NCBI GenBank assembly: GCA_963751105.1
Contig: CAVVTG010000002.1
Location: 2,542,001 to 2,606,000, forward strand
DNA from: JACVRW01 sp963751105
GTDB lineage: Bacteria; Actinomycetota; Thermoleophilia; Solirubrobacterales; Thermoleophilaceae
Direction: 5' to 3'
DNA length: 64,000 bases
The number at the start of each line of letters is the position of its first letter. Within the stretch, counting starts at the first letter, position 1. The position numbers and the translations under genes are program-made. Shown here piece after piece: positions 9,723-19,601 of this stretch. The notes under the pieces were generated by a model, which was given only the letters and a program-made list of their open reading frames with translations, had not been told where the DNA came from and did not search any database.

Positions 9723-10409
9723 GTGCCCCACCGCTCCGCCACCGCCCCGCTGCATCTGCGCCCGGCCACGACCCTGGCCGAGCGCGTCCTCCTGCCCGCC
9801 GACCCCCACAGCGCCCTGTTCGTGGCCCAGGCGTTGCTCGACGGCCCCAAGATGTTCAATCACGCGCGCGGCCTGTGGGGCTACACCGGGGTGGCCCACG
9901 ACGGCGAGCCCCTCTCCGTGCAGGCCACGGGCCTCGGAGGACCGAGCGCCGCGGTGGTCTGCGAGGAGCTGATCGATCTCGGCGCGCGCCGCCTGGTGGG
10001 GATCGGAACGGCCGAGGCGCTGGACGACTCCGTCCCCGTGGGCAGCCTGCTGGCCGCCAGCACTGTGCTGGCCCTGGACGGCGCGGGAGCTCGGCTGGCC
10101 GGCGTGGGCGCGCGCCTCGAGCCGGACCCCGAGCTGCTCGGCCGGCTGATCGAGGCCGGGGCGTCGCCGGCCGCCCTGGCCAGCACGGACCTGTTCTACG
10201 ACCATCCCGCCCAGCTCGTCCGCGAATCAGGGCAGGCGGCCACCGCAGTCGATCTCCAGGCGGCCGCCATCCTCGGCGTGGCCGCCCGGCGCGGCGTGGC
10301 CGCGGCCTGCCTGGTGGGCGTGGCCACCGGGCTTCGTGATCCCGAGGCGCTCGAGGCGTTGAGCGTGCGGCTGGGCGAGGCGGGCTACGCCGCGCTCAGG
10401 ATTCCGTGA
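9723..10409 (+). CDS. Purine/uridine phosphorylase family protein
   Basis: A 228-residue nucleoside phosphorylase (PNP/UDP superfamily). Visible motifs are the phosphate/nucleoside strand GLGGPSAAVVCEEL, RRLVGIGTAEAL, a STDLFYDHP segment and the late VDLQAAAILGVAARRG helix, where most relatives have M-E preceding the base-binding residues. The reaction expected is phosphorolysis of a nucleoside to base and ribose-1-phosphate. Start GTG 9723 lies 9 nt after TAACTT (9708-9713). Divergent from the coiled-coil gene; its 3' end overlaps the next coiled-coil gene by 14 bp. Confidence 0.85.
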   Translation: MPHRSATAPLHLRPATTLAERVLLPADPHSALFVAQALLDGPKMFNHARGLWGYTGVAHDGEPLSVQATGLGGPSAAVVCEELIDLGARRLVGIGTAEALDDSVPVGSLLAASTVLALDGAGARLAGVGARLEPDPELLGRLIEAGASPAALASTDLFYDHPAQLVRESGQAATAVDLQAAAILGVAARRGVAAACLVGVATGLRDPEALEALSVRLGEAGYAALRIP

Positions 10410-10842
10410 CCGTGAGTCGCTCCTGCGCGCGCGGCACCGGCTCGTCGCTTGGCGAGACGGCCTCACGCAGGCCGGCCAGGTCGCGTGCGATCTCGTCCAG
10501 ACGCTCCTCGATGGACCCGAGCCGGTCGTCCGGGACGGCACGCGAGGCAGCCCCGATGCGCTCCTCCAGCCGGTCGATCGCGTCCTCGATCCCCTCGAGG
10601 CGCTGCGACAGGGAGCGCAGCCGGCGGGTGACACGCTCGATGTCGGCCGCCGACGGGAGGTTGAGGGCCCCGAGGGCCGCCTCCTGGGCCTGCAGGGCCT
10701 TCTCGCGCGCGTCGAAGGCACGGGCGATCGCCCCGTTCACCACCGGGTTGGCCACGAGCTCCTCGGCGATTCGGCCCAGCGCCTCCTCGCCCGTCCGCGA
10801 GAGGCGGTCGACGAAGCTGTCGTCCTGCTCCGGCTCGGTCAT
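10396..10842 (-). CDS. Small coiled-coil protein
   Basis: A 148-residue acidic/helical protein. The N-terminal part (FVDRLSRTGEEALGRIAEEL) is amphipathic, followed by a long heptad region (RLRSLSQRLEGIEDAIDRLEERI). No catalytic motif or membrane segment was seen. I prefer ATG 10842 to TTG 10860 because TACGCT (10850-10855) is 7 nt upstream. The 13-mer TACGCTGCCCGGC is identical to that before the lipoprotein gene at 58897. Function unknown; phasin-like or polar-localisation roles are speculation. Confidence 0.72.
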   Translation of the reverse strand: MTEPEQDDSFVDRLSRTGEEALGRIAEELVANPVVNGAIARAFDAREKALQAQEAALGALNLPSAADIERVTRRLRSLSQRLEGIEDAIDRLEERIGAASRAVPDDRLGSIEERLDEIARDLAGLREAVSPSDEPVPRAQERLTVTES

Positions 10843-10860
10843 GCCGGGCAGCGTAGCCAA

Positions 10861-11218
10861 CGGGGGCCGCGAAGCTGTCCTGCCCTCCGCGCCAAAGGAC
10901 CGAGACTGGCCAACTCTAACCGTAAAGTTGAGCGTTATTCATGTCCAACGGCGAGGGCCGTGGGCGCCCGCTTCGTCCAGCCGGCGCCGCCACGGGATTG
11001 AAGTTCTCGCTGCCACCGTCGATACAAGGAACTGATCCCGCAGCGCCGCCCTCGCGCACACCAGACACAGGACTCGCTTCCTCACTCACTCGGAACCCTC
11101 GTTGCACACCGGAAAACCACCCAGTAGCTTTCGTTCAGCGGCAGGCGGCTCTGATAGCTTGCGCTCTCCCGCGGTTGGCGCTTCGCGGGGACCCGAGGGA
11201 GGACCCGGAAGAGCGAGA
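10861..11218. other. Intergenic leader upstream of the murein-enzyme gene
   Basis: A 358-bp gene-free stretch with no convincing ORF on either strand. A short hairpin (CCCGCG 11168-11173 with CGCGGG 11184-11189) precedes the GGAGG-like site of the downstream gene. Similar wall hydrolase genes often carry c-di-AMP riboswitches, but I could not align this leader to that fold. Confidence 0.35.
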
Positions 11219-13735
11219 ATGAAGAAGCGGCTTCTCACACTCCTGCTCGCCGCAGGAGTCCTTCTCGCGGCCGCATTCTCTGCGTTCAGCATCCCCGCCC
11301 AGGCCCAGTCGCAGACGGTGTACGTGCGACTGCCGAGCGGCGAGGTGGTTCCGGTCACCGTGGACGTGCCGCCGGGCTCGAGTCTCAACGACGTCCAGCT
11401 GCCCGGCACACCGGTCCCGCCTCCGAGCACCAACACCACGCCGACCACCCCCACCACGCCGACCACCCCCACCACGCCGACAGCGCCCAAGCCGCAGAAG
11501 CCGCCGCGTCAAAATGCCCCCGCGCCTGCGCCCGAGCAGCCCGACAGCGGCCCGAGCGCCGGAGGCGGCTCGCCGCAGGGCCAGACCAACTCGGGTCAGA
11601 AGGTCCGGGGCGAAGAGAAGCCGGCCGACCGGCTGAGCGGTGAGATCAAGTCTCGACCCAAGGATGAGAGTTCGGGCGAGGACCGGGAGAGAGGCCGCGA
11701 CGGCCGCTCGCCGCTGCGCAACGACGACGGCACGCCGTCCGCGGGCAACCCAGGGCTCATCGATGCGCTGCCGGGTCCCTCAACGGCCACCGGGGTCCCC
11801 AACTTCATCATCCGCAAGTTCAGGGTGCCGCCGTTCCTGCTGCCGATCTACCAGGCCGCCGGGATCGAGTACGGCATCCGCTGGGAGATCCTGGCCGCGA
11901 TCAACGAGATCGAGACCGACTACGGCAGAAACCTCAACGTCTCCTCGGCCGGCGCCCTCGGCTGGATGCAGTTCATGCCGCCCACCTGGGAGGCCTACGG
12001 GACCGACGCCAACAAGGACGGCCGCAAGGATCCGTACAACCCGGTCGACGCGATCTTCGCCGCCGCGCGCTATCTCAAGGCCGCCGGCTACGCCGACAAC
12101 GTCCGCGACGCGATCTGGGCCTACAACCACGCCGACTGGTACGTCGACTCCGTTCTGCTGCGCGCCCGCCTGATCGCCGGCGTGCCCGCCGACGTCGTCG
12201 GCTCGCTCACCGGTCTCACCGAAGGCCGCTTCCCCGTGTATGCACGCGCGCGCTATGCGGACGATCTGGCCGAGGCCGAGCTGCTCAAGCGCGTCAAGCG
12301 AGGCGAGAACGCGGCCCACGTCATTGAGTCCGACGACGGCCGGCGCAGCATCGACATCTTCGCCGAGAAGGGCGCTCCCGTGGTCGCGGTCAACGACGGC
12401 GTGGTCAAGGAGATCGGCCGCTCGAAGAAGCTGGGCCGGTACCTCACGCTCCAGGACGTCTACGGCAACCGCTACACGTACGGCCACCTCGGCGAGGTCT
12501 CGAAGTACTACCCGGTGCCCAAGGGCGACGCGGAGGCGGACTCGGGCCGCACGGCCAAGGCGATCAAGGCCAACGGTGACGACTCAGCCGATCCCAAGCC
12601 GGACCTCGCGGCTTCGGCCGGCCGCCAGGCCGATTCCTCGGACACGGCGCCCGAACGGGATCGTGGCGCGAAGGTCGAGTCGCACGACGTGACCGAGGCC
12701 TCGGCCCCCATCAAGGAGCGCTTGTTCGCGCACCCCGACATGCCGGGCGCGCGCGAGGCCGGCGGCCTCGAGCAGCAGCTCGACACGCTCGCTCGCAAGG
12801 GCGGCCGCTTCGAGACCTACAAGAACTTCTTCTCGCGCCCGTTCGGGCTGGATCCGAGCAAGGTCCGCCTCAAGGCGCTGCGAAAGGGATCGCAGGTGAT
12901 CGGCGGCACGATCATCGGACGGGTGGGCGAGACGGTGCCCGACAAGGCGGCGCACGTGGACTTCTCCATTCGCCCGGCGGGTCGCGGCGCTCCGAACATC
13001 GATCCCAAGCCGATCCTCGACGGCTGGAAGCTGCTGGAGGCCACGGCCATCTACCGCGCTTCTGGACGCAACGTGCTGCACGGCTCCGACAACGCCGGAG
13101 CGATGTCGATCGGCCAGATCATGCTGCTGCCCAAGCCGCTGCTCGAGAAGCGCGTGCTCTCCGACGAGCGCATCGACGTCTACGAGTGCGGGCGCGACGA
13201 CATCCGCTCGGGTCAGATCGACCGTCGCGTGCTGGCCACGCTGTCCTACCTGGCCGAGTCGGGGCTGCGCCCGACGGTCACCTCGCTCAAGTGCGGCCAC
13301 GGCTTCTACACCAGCTCGGGCAACGTCTCGCACCACAGCTCGGGCAACGCCGTCGACATCGCCCAGATCAACGGCATCCCCATCCTCGGCCACCAGGAGC
13401 CCGGCGGCGTCACCGAGGTGTCCGTGCGCCGCCTGATGGCCCTGCAGGGCACCATGGCCCCCGCCCAGATCATCTCCCTGTTCGAGATCGGCGGCGCCAC
13501 CATGTCCATGTCCGACCACGCCGACCACATCCACGTCGGGTTCCAGCCGATGTTCGGGCAGAACAAGAAGCTCGGCAAGCAGGCCCTGGCCGTGCTCGAG
13601 CCCGGCCAGTGGTCCGACCTCATCTCCCGCCTCGGTGAGATCGAGAACCCGGTGGTGCCCACCAAGCCCTCCAAGTACGCGCTGCCTGTTGACAAGAAGG
13701 AGCGCCGGGCCAGCGACGCCCACGAGGGCGAGTAG
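11219..13735 (+). CDS. Secreted multidomain peptidoglycan enzyme: SLT + M23-like + M15-like
   Basis: An 838-residue exported protein with a signal peptide ending AQAQ (about residue 30) and a Thr/Pro linker (about 75-90). A lytic transglycosylase domain follows (about 200-320: NEIETDYG with the likely catalytic Glu near 231, GALGWMQFMPPTW). Next is an M23-like fold (about 367-430: SIDIFAEKGAPV, YTYGHLG) in which the first metal His of HxxxD is not evident. A C-terminal M15-like zinc peptidase region contains HHSSGNAVD (near 705) and DHIHVGF (near 770). It probably cleaves glycan and peptide bonds of murein. ATG 11219 is preceded by a GGAAGAG site. Stand-alone. Confidence 0.88.
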   Translation: MKKRLLTLLLAAGVLLAAAFSAFSIPAQAQSQTVYVRLPSGEVVPVTVDVPPGSSLNDVQLPGTPVPPPSTNTTPTTPTTPTTPTTPTAPKPQKPPRQNAPAPAPEQPDSGPSAGGGSPQGQTNSGQKVRGEEKPADRLSGEIKSRPKDESSGEDRERGRDGRSPLRNDDGTPSAGNPGLIDALPGPSTATGVPNFIIRKFRVPPFLLPIYQAAGIEYGIRWEILAAINEIETDYGRNLNVSSAGALGWMQFMPPTWEAYGTDANKDGRKDPYNPVDAIFAAARYLKAAGYADNVRDAIWAYNHADWYVDSVLLRARLIAGVPADVVGSLTGLTEGRFPVYARARYADDLAEAELLKRVKRGENAAHVIESDDGRRSIDIFAEKGAPVVAVNDGVVKEIGRSKKLGRYLTLQDVYGNRYTYGHLGEVSKYYPVPKGDAEADSGRTAKAIKANGDDSADPKPDLAASAGRQADSSDTAPERDRGAKVESHDVTEASAPIKERLFAHPDMPGAREAGGLEQQLDTLARKGGRFETYKNFFSRPFGLDPSKVRLKALRKGSQVIGGTIIGRVGETVPDKAAHVDFSIRPAGRGAPNIDPKPILDGWKLLEATAIYRASGRNVLHGSDNAGAMSIGQIMLLPKPLLEKRVLSDERIDVYECGRDDIRSGQIDRRVLATLSYLAESGLRPTVTSLKCGHGFYTSSGNVSHHSSGNAVDIAQINGIPILGHQEPGGVTEVSVRRLMALQGTMAPAQIISLFEIGGATMSMSDHADHIHVGFQPMFGQNKKLGKQALAVLEPGQWSDLISRLGEIENPVVPTKPSKYALPVDKKERRASDAHEGE
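11435..11480 (+). repeat. 18-bp tandem repeat coding a Thr/Pro linker
   Basis: Two and a half copies of ACCACGCCGACCACCCCC (11435-11452, 11453-11470, partial to 11480) encode alternating TTP units between the export signal and the catalytic domains. Such repeats can change copy number by slippage and so alter linker length. Confidence 0.85.
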
Positions 13736-13736
13736 T

Positions 13737-14597
13737 ACGCAGGCCGGGCGCAAGCAGCCGGCGTCGCCGGGTGCGCAGCGAGGTTCTCTCTTCGGCTGTT
13801 CCCAGCTCGAGTTCGGCTTCCTCCTGGGGCCGACCGACGGGCGCTACCTGGTGCGCAGCCCCGGCGAGGACACGGTCGAAGCCGTCCTCGTGCTGGGAAC
13901 GCTCGGCGCGCCGGAGAGGCGCTGGCTGCGCGATCGCCGGCCGCGAACGATCGAGCAGGCCGCGCCCGAGCCGGTGCCCACCGCGCGAGCCACCGTCGTA
14001 AGGCCCGAGCCCTTCGCCGACGAGAGTGAGGCGCGAGCCTGGCTCGACGAGCTGCGGGGCGACCCGGAGCTGCGCGACGCCGAGCTGGCCGCCGCCGCGA
14101 AGGTGCTCAACCGGGCGCTGAGCGCCCAGCGTCTCGCCGCGGCCGATCCCTATCTGGCCGACGTGTCGGTCGAGCGCGCGCTGGCGGCACGGATCGGCTA
14201 CGGCAGCGGTAACCGGGTGGCCGACGGCGAGTTCGCCCAGGCGCTCGAGCTGCCCAGCCCGGGAGGCCGTCGCACCAAACGATCGATGGCTGCGCCGGAG
14301 GAGCGCTTCGCAGCGATCCTCGGCGGGCGCGAGACCACCCTGACCGCCGAGGAGCTGGTGCTGAGGGCCCGCGCCGACCTGGACGCCGGACGGCGGCGCG
14401 AAGCGGCCCTCCAGGCACGCGTGGCGATCGAGGCACTGCTGGCCGAGACCGAGGAGCGATCGCTCGATCCTCATCGCCCGCTCGTGGTGAGCGCAGCCGC
14501 GGCGGCGCTCGACGGCGAGCCGGCCGAGGACCTCGAGGAGGCTGTGCGCGCCATGGAAATGGTGCTGCGCCGCCGCCACCTCAGCGGCCGGGACTGA
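13737..14597 (+). CDS. Hypothetical protein, start unresolved
   Basis: The reading frame is clearly coding from about 13795 (LEFGFLLGPTDGRYLVR) to 14597. It has an N-terminal beta-rich part ending LVLGTLGAPERR and a helical C-terminal half with three Ala/Arg-rich helices. No family is recognised; the opening resembles small actinobacterial proteins of unknown function. There is no ATG or GTG between the stop of the murein enzyme and 13851. The in-frame GTG 13635 would overlap that gene by 100 bp, and GTG 13851 would remove conserved-looking sequence. Start codon or sequence is therefore uncertain. Confidence 0.6.
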   Translation, partial: TQAGRKQPASPGAQRGSLFGCSQLEFGFLLGPTDGRYLVRSPGEDTVEAVLVLGTLGAPERRWLRDRRPRTIEQAAPEPVPTARATVVRPEPFADESEARAWLDELRGDPELRDAELAAAAKVLNRALSAQRLAAADPYLADVSVERALAARIGYGSGNRVADGEFAQALELPSPGGRRTKRSMAAPEERFAAILGGRETTLTAEELVLRARADLDAGRRREAALQARVAIEALLAETEERSLDPHRPLVVSAAAAALDGEPAEDLEEAVRAMEMVLRRRHLSGRD

Positions 14598-14612
14598 GCC
14601 CGGGCTCGGTTG

Positions 14613-15389
14613 CTACGGCCCGGCGTCCAGAGCGGCCAGCACCGCGGCGAGCTCCTCCACCACGTCGCCGGCCAGCTTGACCTCGGCGTCTCCGTCGTAG
14701 GGCGTGGGCCCCTGCGTGACGAGCGCGAGGCGACCGCCGCCGCCGTGGGTCATGGCGGGAAGACCGGCCACCGGATAGACCTCGAGAGACGAGCCCACGC
14801 ACAGCATGAGGTCCGCCTCCAGGGCCAGCGTCTGCGCCTGGGCCAGCGCGCGCTCGGGCAGGAACTCGCCGAACAGCACCACGTCGGGCTTGAGCGGGTG
14901 GACGCAGGCCGGGCATTCGGGTGCGCCGTCACCCTGGGCGAGTAGCTCCACCACACGGTCGATCGGCTGCCTGCCGCCACATTCGAGACAGACGCTCCAC
15001 TCGATCGAGCCGTGCACCTCCACCAGGCGCTCGCTGCCGGCCATGCGGTGTAGCCGGTCGATGTTCTGGGTGATCACTCCGCGCACCAGTCCGCGGCGCT
15101 CGAGCTCGGCCACGGCGTGATGAGCAGCATTGGGCCGCTTGTCGGTCAGCGAGGCGAAGCGCTGTCCGTAGAACGCCCAGAAGCGGTCGGGGTCGCGCCG
15201 CCACGCGTCGATGTGGGCAACCTCCATCGGGTCGACGTTCTCCCAGAGGCCGGTGCCGGGACTGCGGAAATCGGGGATGCCCGAAGGCACCGAGATGCCC
15301 GCCCCGGTGAGCACCACCGCGCGTTGGGAGCTGCGAAGGAGAGCCGCGACCCGCTCGGCGTCCTTCGACCTGATCGTCGCCTCGCGCAT
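14613..15389 (-). CDS. NAD-dependent protein deacylase (sirtuin, Sir2 family)
   Basis: A 258-residue sirtuin. It has the NAD-binding GAGIS and PDFRS motifs, TQNID, catalytic HGS, a zinc ribbon (CLEC and CPAC pairs), PDVVLFGE and the GSSLEVYP segment. It removes acyl groups from lysines using NAD, producing nicotinamide and O-acyl-ADP-ribose. ATG 15389 lies 9 nt after TAGTGT (15399-15404), whose TAG is the stop codon of the upstream hydrolase gene. Confidence 0.93.
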   Translation of the reverse strand: MREATIRSKDAERVAALLRSSQRAVVLTGAGISVPSGIPDFRSPGTGLWENVDPMEVAHIDAWRRDPDRFWAFYGQRFASLTDKRPNAAHHAVAELERRGLVRGVITQNIDRLHRMAGSERLVEVHGSIEWSVCLECGGRQPIDRVVELLAQGDGAPECPACVHPLKPDVVLFGEFLPERALAQAQTLALEADLMLCVGSSLEVYPVAGLPAMTHGGGGRLALVTQGPTPYDGDAEVKLAGDVVEELAAVLAALDAGP

Positions 15390-15401
15390 CGGCGGGCGAC
15401 A

Positions 15402-16124
15402 CTAGCTGAGGAACTCGCTCACGATGAGGTTGCAGAGCTCGGACCGGTCGTGGAACAGCCCGTGACCGGCGCCCGGGACAACGGCGAGCTGCGCATGCGG
15501 CAGGCCCTCGCGAAGGGCGAGCGTGTGCTCGATGGGAATCTCGTCCTCGTCGTCACCCACCATCACGAGCGCCGGCCCCGGATAGCCGGCGAGGTCGGCG
15601 ACGGAGAGCGTGGGCTCCTCGGACTGCATGCGGTGCAGCTTCTCGTAGAGCTGCCGGAAGCTTCCGGGACCGTCCGGAGAGACCTCACCGTGGTAGTCGT
15701 CGAAAAAGGCCAGGACCTCATCGTCGAGGTCGATCGCGCCCGGCGCCCAGGCCCCGTGGTGGAAGACCGCGGAGGCGAACACGAGCCGCCTAACGACATC
15801 GGGGCGCCGCAGCGCGGTGACCAGCGCGACGATCGCCCCGTCGCTGTGCCCGAGGACATACGCCGGCCCGCCCACCACCTGCTCGAGAAAGGCGATCGTG
15901 TCCTGCGCCATCAGCTCGTACGTGAGCGGCCCCGGTACGCCGGGGGTGCGGCCGTGCCCGCGCCGGTCGGGCCGGTAGATGTGAAAGCGGTCGGCCAGGC
16001 GAGCGACATTGCCTTCGAACACACGCGAGTCGGCACCGCCCGGATGCAGGAGTAGGAGCGGCTCACCGGAGCCCTCCTCCTCAAAGTAGGTGCGGACGTG
16101 GCCGAGCTGTGCGAATGCGGACAT
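15402..16124 (-). CDS. Alpha/beta hydrolase
   Basis: A 240-residue alpha/beta-hydrolase fold protein. The oxyanion segment LLHPGG, DRRGHGRT, nucleophile elbow GHSDG, an acidic residue in VMVGDDEDE and the final GAGHGLF histidine form a complete catalytic triad. The substrate is unknown; the fold covers esterases, lactonases and haloperoxidase-like enzymes. The stop TAG forms part of the proposed -10 box of the sirtuin gene. Confidence 0.88.
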   Translation of the reverse strand: MSAFAQLGHVRTYFEEEGSGEPLLLLHPGGADSRVFEGNVARLADRFHIYRPDRRGHGRTPGVPGPLTYELMAQDTIAFLEQVVGGPAYVLGHSDGAIVALVTALRRPDVVRRLVFASAVFHHGAWAPGAIDLDDEVLAFFDDYHGEVSPDGPGSFRQLYEKLHRMQSEEPTLSVADLAGYPGPALVMVGDDEDEIPIEHTLALREGLPHAQLAVVPGAGHGLFHDRSELCNLIVSEFLS

Positions 16125-16171
16125 GTCGAACTGACCGTCGCCGCGGCCCGCGCTGATCGCACGAGCTGCGG

Positions 16172-17264
<1,093 letters not shown>

Positions 17265-17278
<14 letters not shown>

Positions 17279-18140
17279 AGAAACCCTTCCCGGTCTTCTG
17301 GCCGAGGTCACCGGCGGCCACGAGCTCCTCCATCCGCTCGGCCACGTGGAAGCGCTCGCTCCCGTAGGAGTCGCGCAGGTGCCGGGCCACGTGCAGAACC
17401 GTGTCGAGACCGAGCAGGTCGGTCAGGAAGTAGGGCCCCATGGGTGTCGCTCCCGAGTCCTTGATCGCCCGGTCGACCTCCTCCACCGAGAGATCGCCGT
17501 CCTCGGTGGCCTTCCAGACCTCGGACATCGCCGAGGTGAGGATGCGGTTGACGACGAAGCCCGGCACCTCCCCGCAGCGCACCACGGTCTTGCGGATCGC
17601 CTGGGCGAAGTTCGAGGCGGCCTGAAGCGTCTCCTCGGAGGTGTCGTCGCCCTCGATCACCTCGATCAGCCTCATCATCGAGGCCGGATAGAAGAAGTGG
17701 AAGCCGCACACCTTGTCGGGCCGCAGCGTGGCCTCGGCCATCTCGGTCACCGACAAAGAGGAGGTGTTCGAGGCGAGGATCGCGTGGCCGGGCGTGACCT
17801 GGTCGAGCTCGGCGAACACCGTCTGCTTGATCTCCATGCGCTCGGGCACGGCCTCGATCACGAAGTCCACGTCGCCGAAGCCCTCGTAGCCGGTGGTGCC
17901 CTCGATGCGGCCGAGCAGCGCCTGGCGCTGGGACTCGGACTGATCCTGGGTGATCTTCTCCTTGGCCACGAGCACGTCCAGCTGGGCCTCCGTGACCTGG
18001 CGGGCCTTCTCCAGGCCGGCGTCAACGAACTCCTGCTCCACGTCCTTGAGCACCACGGGGATCCCCGCGGCGGCCACGACCTGGGCGATCTCGCCGCCCA
18101 TGGTCCCGGCCCCTACGACGGCTGCCCTGAAGACGAACAC
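17265..18140 (-). CDS. 3-hydroxyacyl-CoA dehydrogenase, NAD-binding and first C-terminal domain
   Basis: A 291-residue dehydrogenase: Rossmann motif GAGTMGGEIA, VIEAVPE, SNTSSLSVTE, the catalytic-His segment GFHFFYPA, VPGFVVNRI and a terminal GQKTGKGFYEHG. It oxidises 3-hydroxyacyl-CoA to 3-ketoacyl-CoA with NAD. GTG 18140 is preferred because a TAGGGT box (18148-18153) is 7 nt upstream; its TAG is the stop of the SRPBCC gene. It overlaps the hydratase gene, forming a two-gene beta-oxidation operon. Confidence 0.92.
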
Positions 18141-18150
18141 GGCGGTGACC

Positions 18151-18603
18151 CTATCTGAGCCCCGCATCCTCCTGCGCCTCGACGGTGAAGCGAAACAGGG
18201 TGCGGCGGAGGGCGTCGCGCAGCGCTCGGCGGATGAAGACCGCGTCGGCCACCACGCTCAGCGGGCCGTACTTGACCAGCCGGTACTCGAGGGTCAGCTC
18301 GACCTCCGATCCGTCCGGCGCCGGCAGCGCCCGAAGCCCCTGGCGCCCCAGCAGAGCGTCCTCGAAGACCAGCGTTGCGAACCGGTCGTGGGCGTGCTCC
18401 ACCACCTTCTCGGTCACCCGCCCGCGACCACCCTGTATCGACTCCCAGACCACCCGCTCGTCCTGCTCGGGCCAGCCCTCCGAGCGCTCCACGACACGCG
18501 CGAAGCCCTCCACGAACGAGGGCCAGCGGGTGGTGTCGGTCCAGAGCCCCAGTGCCGCGCCGGGCTCGAGCGGCACGAAACCCTGGGCGCGAGCCGTCCT
18601 CAC
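18151..18603 (-). CDS. SRPBCC family protein
   Basis: A 150-residue START/polyketide-cyclase-like protein. It has the N-terminal LWTDTTRWPSFVEGF helix and the antiparallel strands (VTEKVVEH, EVELTLEYRL) typical of SRPBCC lipid- or ligand-binding proteins. Its ATG overlaps the TGA of the PadR regulator (18600-18603), so the pair is coupled. A hydrophobic ligand is likely from family knowledge, but the actual ligand is unknown. Confidence 0.8.
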   Translation of the reverse strand: MRTARAQGFVPLEPGAALGLWTDTTRWPSFVEGFARVVERSEGWPEQDERVVWESIQGGRGRVTEKVVEHAHDRFATLVFEDALLGRQGLRALPAPDGSEVELTLEYRLVKYGPLSVVADAVFIRRALRDALRRTLFRFTVEAQEDAGLR

Positions 18604-19052
18604 GGGCCGTAGACCTCCTTCACGATCTCGTCGATCGAGCTCTTGACCGAGTCGAGGAAGGGGCGCACCTCCTCCACGAGGCGCGCGTACTCCTCCCGCC
18701 CGGCATCGGTGAGCGAGTAGTAGCGGCGCGAGCGACGCTCCGGGTGCTCCCAGCTGCCCTCGATCAGCCCCCGTCCCTCGAGCTGGCGCAGCAGCGGATA
18801 CATCGTGTTGGGATTGACCGACAGCACGCCGGCGGTCATCGCGCCGATGCGCTCCATCAGCTGGTTGCCATAGCTCGGCCCGTCGTTGATCAGGTGCAGC
18901 ACCAGCAGGGGCAGGATCGCGCGCCGGCGCAGCTCGCCCGTGAACGGGTCGGCGCTGCGCTTGGGCGTGCCGATGGCTGCATCCGCTCCACCGGCCTGGG
19001 CCACCGCGTCACGCACGGCCTCCCTGCTGCGCTCGCGCTTGGAGCTGCTCAC
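18600..19052 (-). CDS. PadR family transcriptional regulator
   Basis: A 150-residue regulator. The PadR winged helix (PLLVLHLINDGPSYGNQLMERI, NTMYPLLRQLEGRGLI, RRYYSLTDAGREEY) is followed by a C-terminal dimerisation helix. PadR proteins are typically repressors released by small phenolics or drugs. It is coupled to the SRPBCC gene downstream, which may bind the same class of ligand (inference). Confidence 0.9.
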   Translation of the reverse strand: MSSSKRERSREAVRDAVAQAGGADAAIGTPKRSADPFTGELRRRAILPLLVLHLINDGPSYGNQLMERIGAMTAGVLSVNPNTMYPLLRQLEGRGLIEGSWEHPERRSRRYYSLTDAGREEYARLVEEVRPFLDSVKSSIDEIVKEVYGP

Positions 19053-19112
19053 GGGGGCTCATGCTGACAGGAGTGTGCTCGGCGAGCGCGCGGTGCGCGC
19101 GAGCACTGGTTC

Positions 19113-19601
19113 TCAGCGGAGCGAGCGCGCGACCTCCTCGAGCAGGTCCATCTGCTCCTGCATGCCGGTCATCATGCCCGAGTCGATCACGGCGTCGCGG
19201 ACCTCCCGGCTCGAGTATTCGCAGAGCATCGTGAGCGTGGTGCGGCCGTCGTGCTCGGCGAGTTCCACCGTGATCAGGCTCTCCTCGCCCTCCGCGGAGG
19301 GATCCTCGAACACCTCGGTGTTGACGATGCGCTCGTTGGGGACGATCTCCCGGTACTCGCCGTGGAAGGCGATCTCGCGGTCGGCCACTATCACGAACCG
19401 CCAGGCGCCACCGACTCTGAAGTCGATGTCGGCGGTCTTCATCGTGGCCTGATGGCCGCTCCACCAGCGCATCACGAGCTCAGGCGTGGTCCAGGCCCGG
19501 TATACGAGCTCCCTGGGCGCGTCAAACTCGCGCGTGATCAGGATCTGCTCGTCGGTGGGAAGGGTCACCGTGGCCGTTCCGCTACTCGTCACGTCTGCCA
19601 T
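19113..19601 (-). CDS. SRPBCC / AHSA1-like protein
   Basis: A 162-residue member of the activator-of-Hsp90-ATPase-like SRPBCC group. Characteristic segments are ITREFDAPRELVYRAWTTPE, RWWSGH, FRVGGAWRFV and a terminal GMQEQMDLLEEVAR helix. These proteins commonly form an operon with an ArsR regulator. ATG 19601 is inside the 3' end of the upstream ArsR gene (20-bp overlap), confirming co-translation. Ligand unknown. Confidence 0.9.
   Translation of the reverse strand: MADVTSSGTATVTLPTDEQILITREFDAPRELVYRAWTTPELVMRWWSGHQATMKTADIDFRVGGAWRFVIVADREIAFHGEYREIVPNERIVNTEVFEDPSAEGEESLITVELAEHDGRTTLTMLCEYSSREVRDAVIDSGMMTGMQEQMDLLEEVARSLR

Noticed and set aside
10861..11218. Possible c-di-AMP (ydaO-type) riboswitch before the wall-enzyme gene
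   Set aside because: Gene context fits, but I could not fold or align the conserved core by eye; only a 6-bp hairpin is clear. A covariance-model search would decide.
11435..11480. Short tandem repeat considered as CRISPR or minisatellite element
   Set aside because: It is an in-frame Thr/Pro linker with no spacers.
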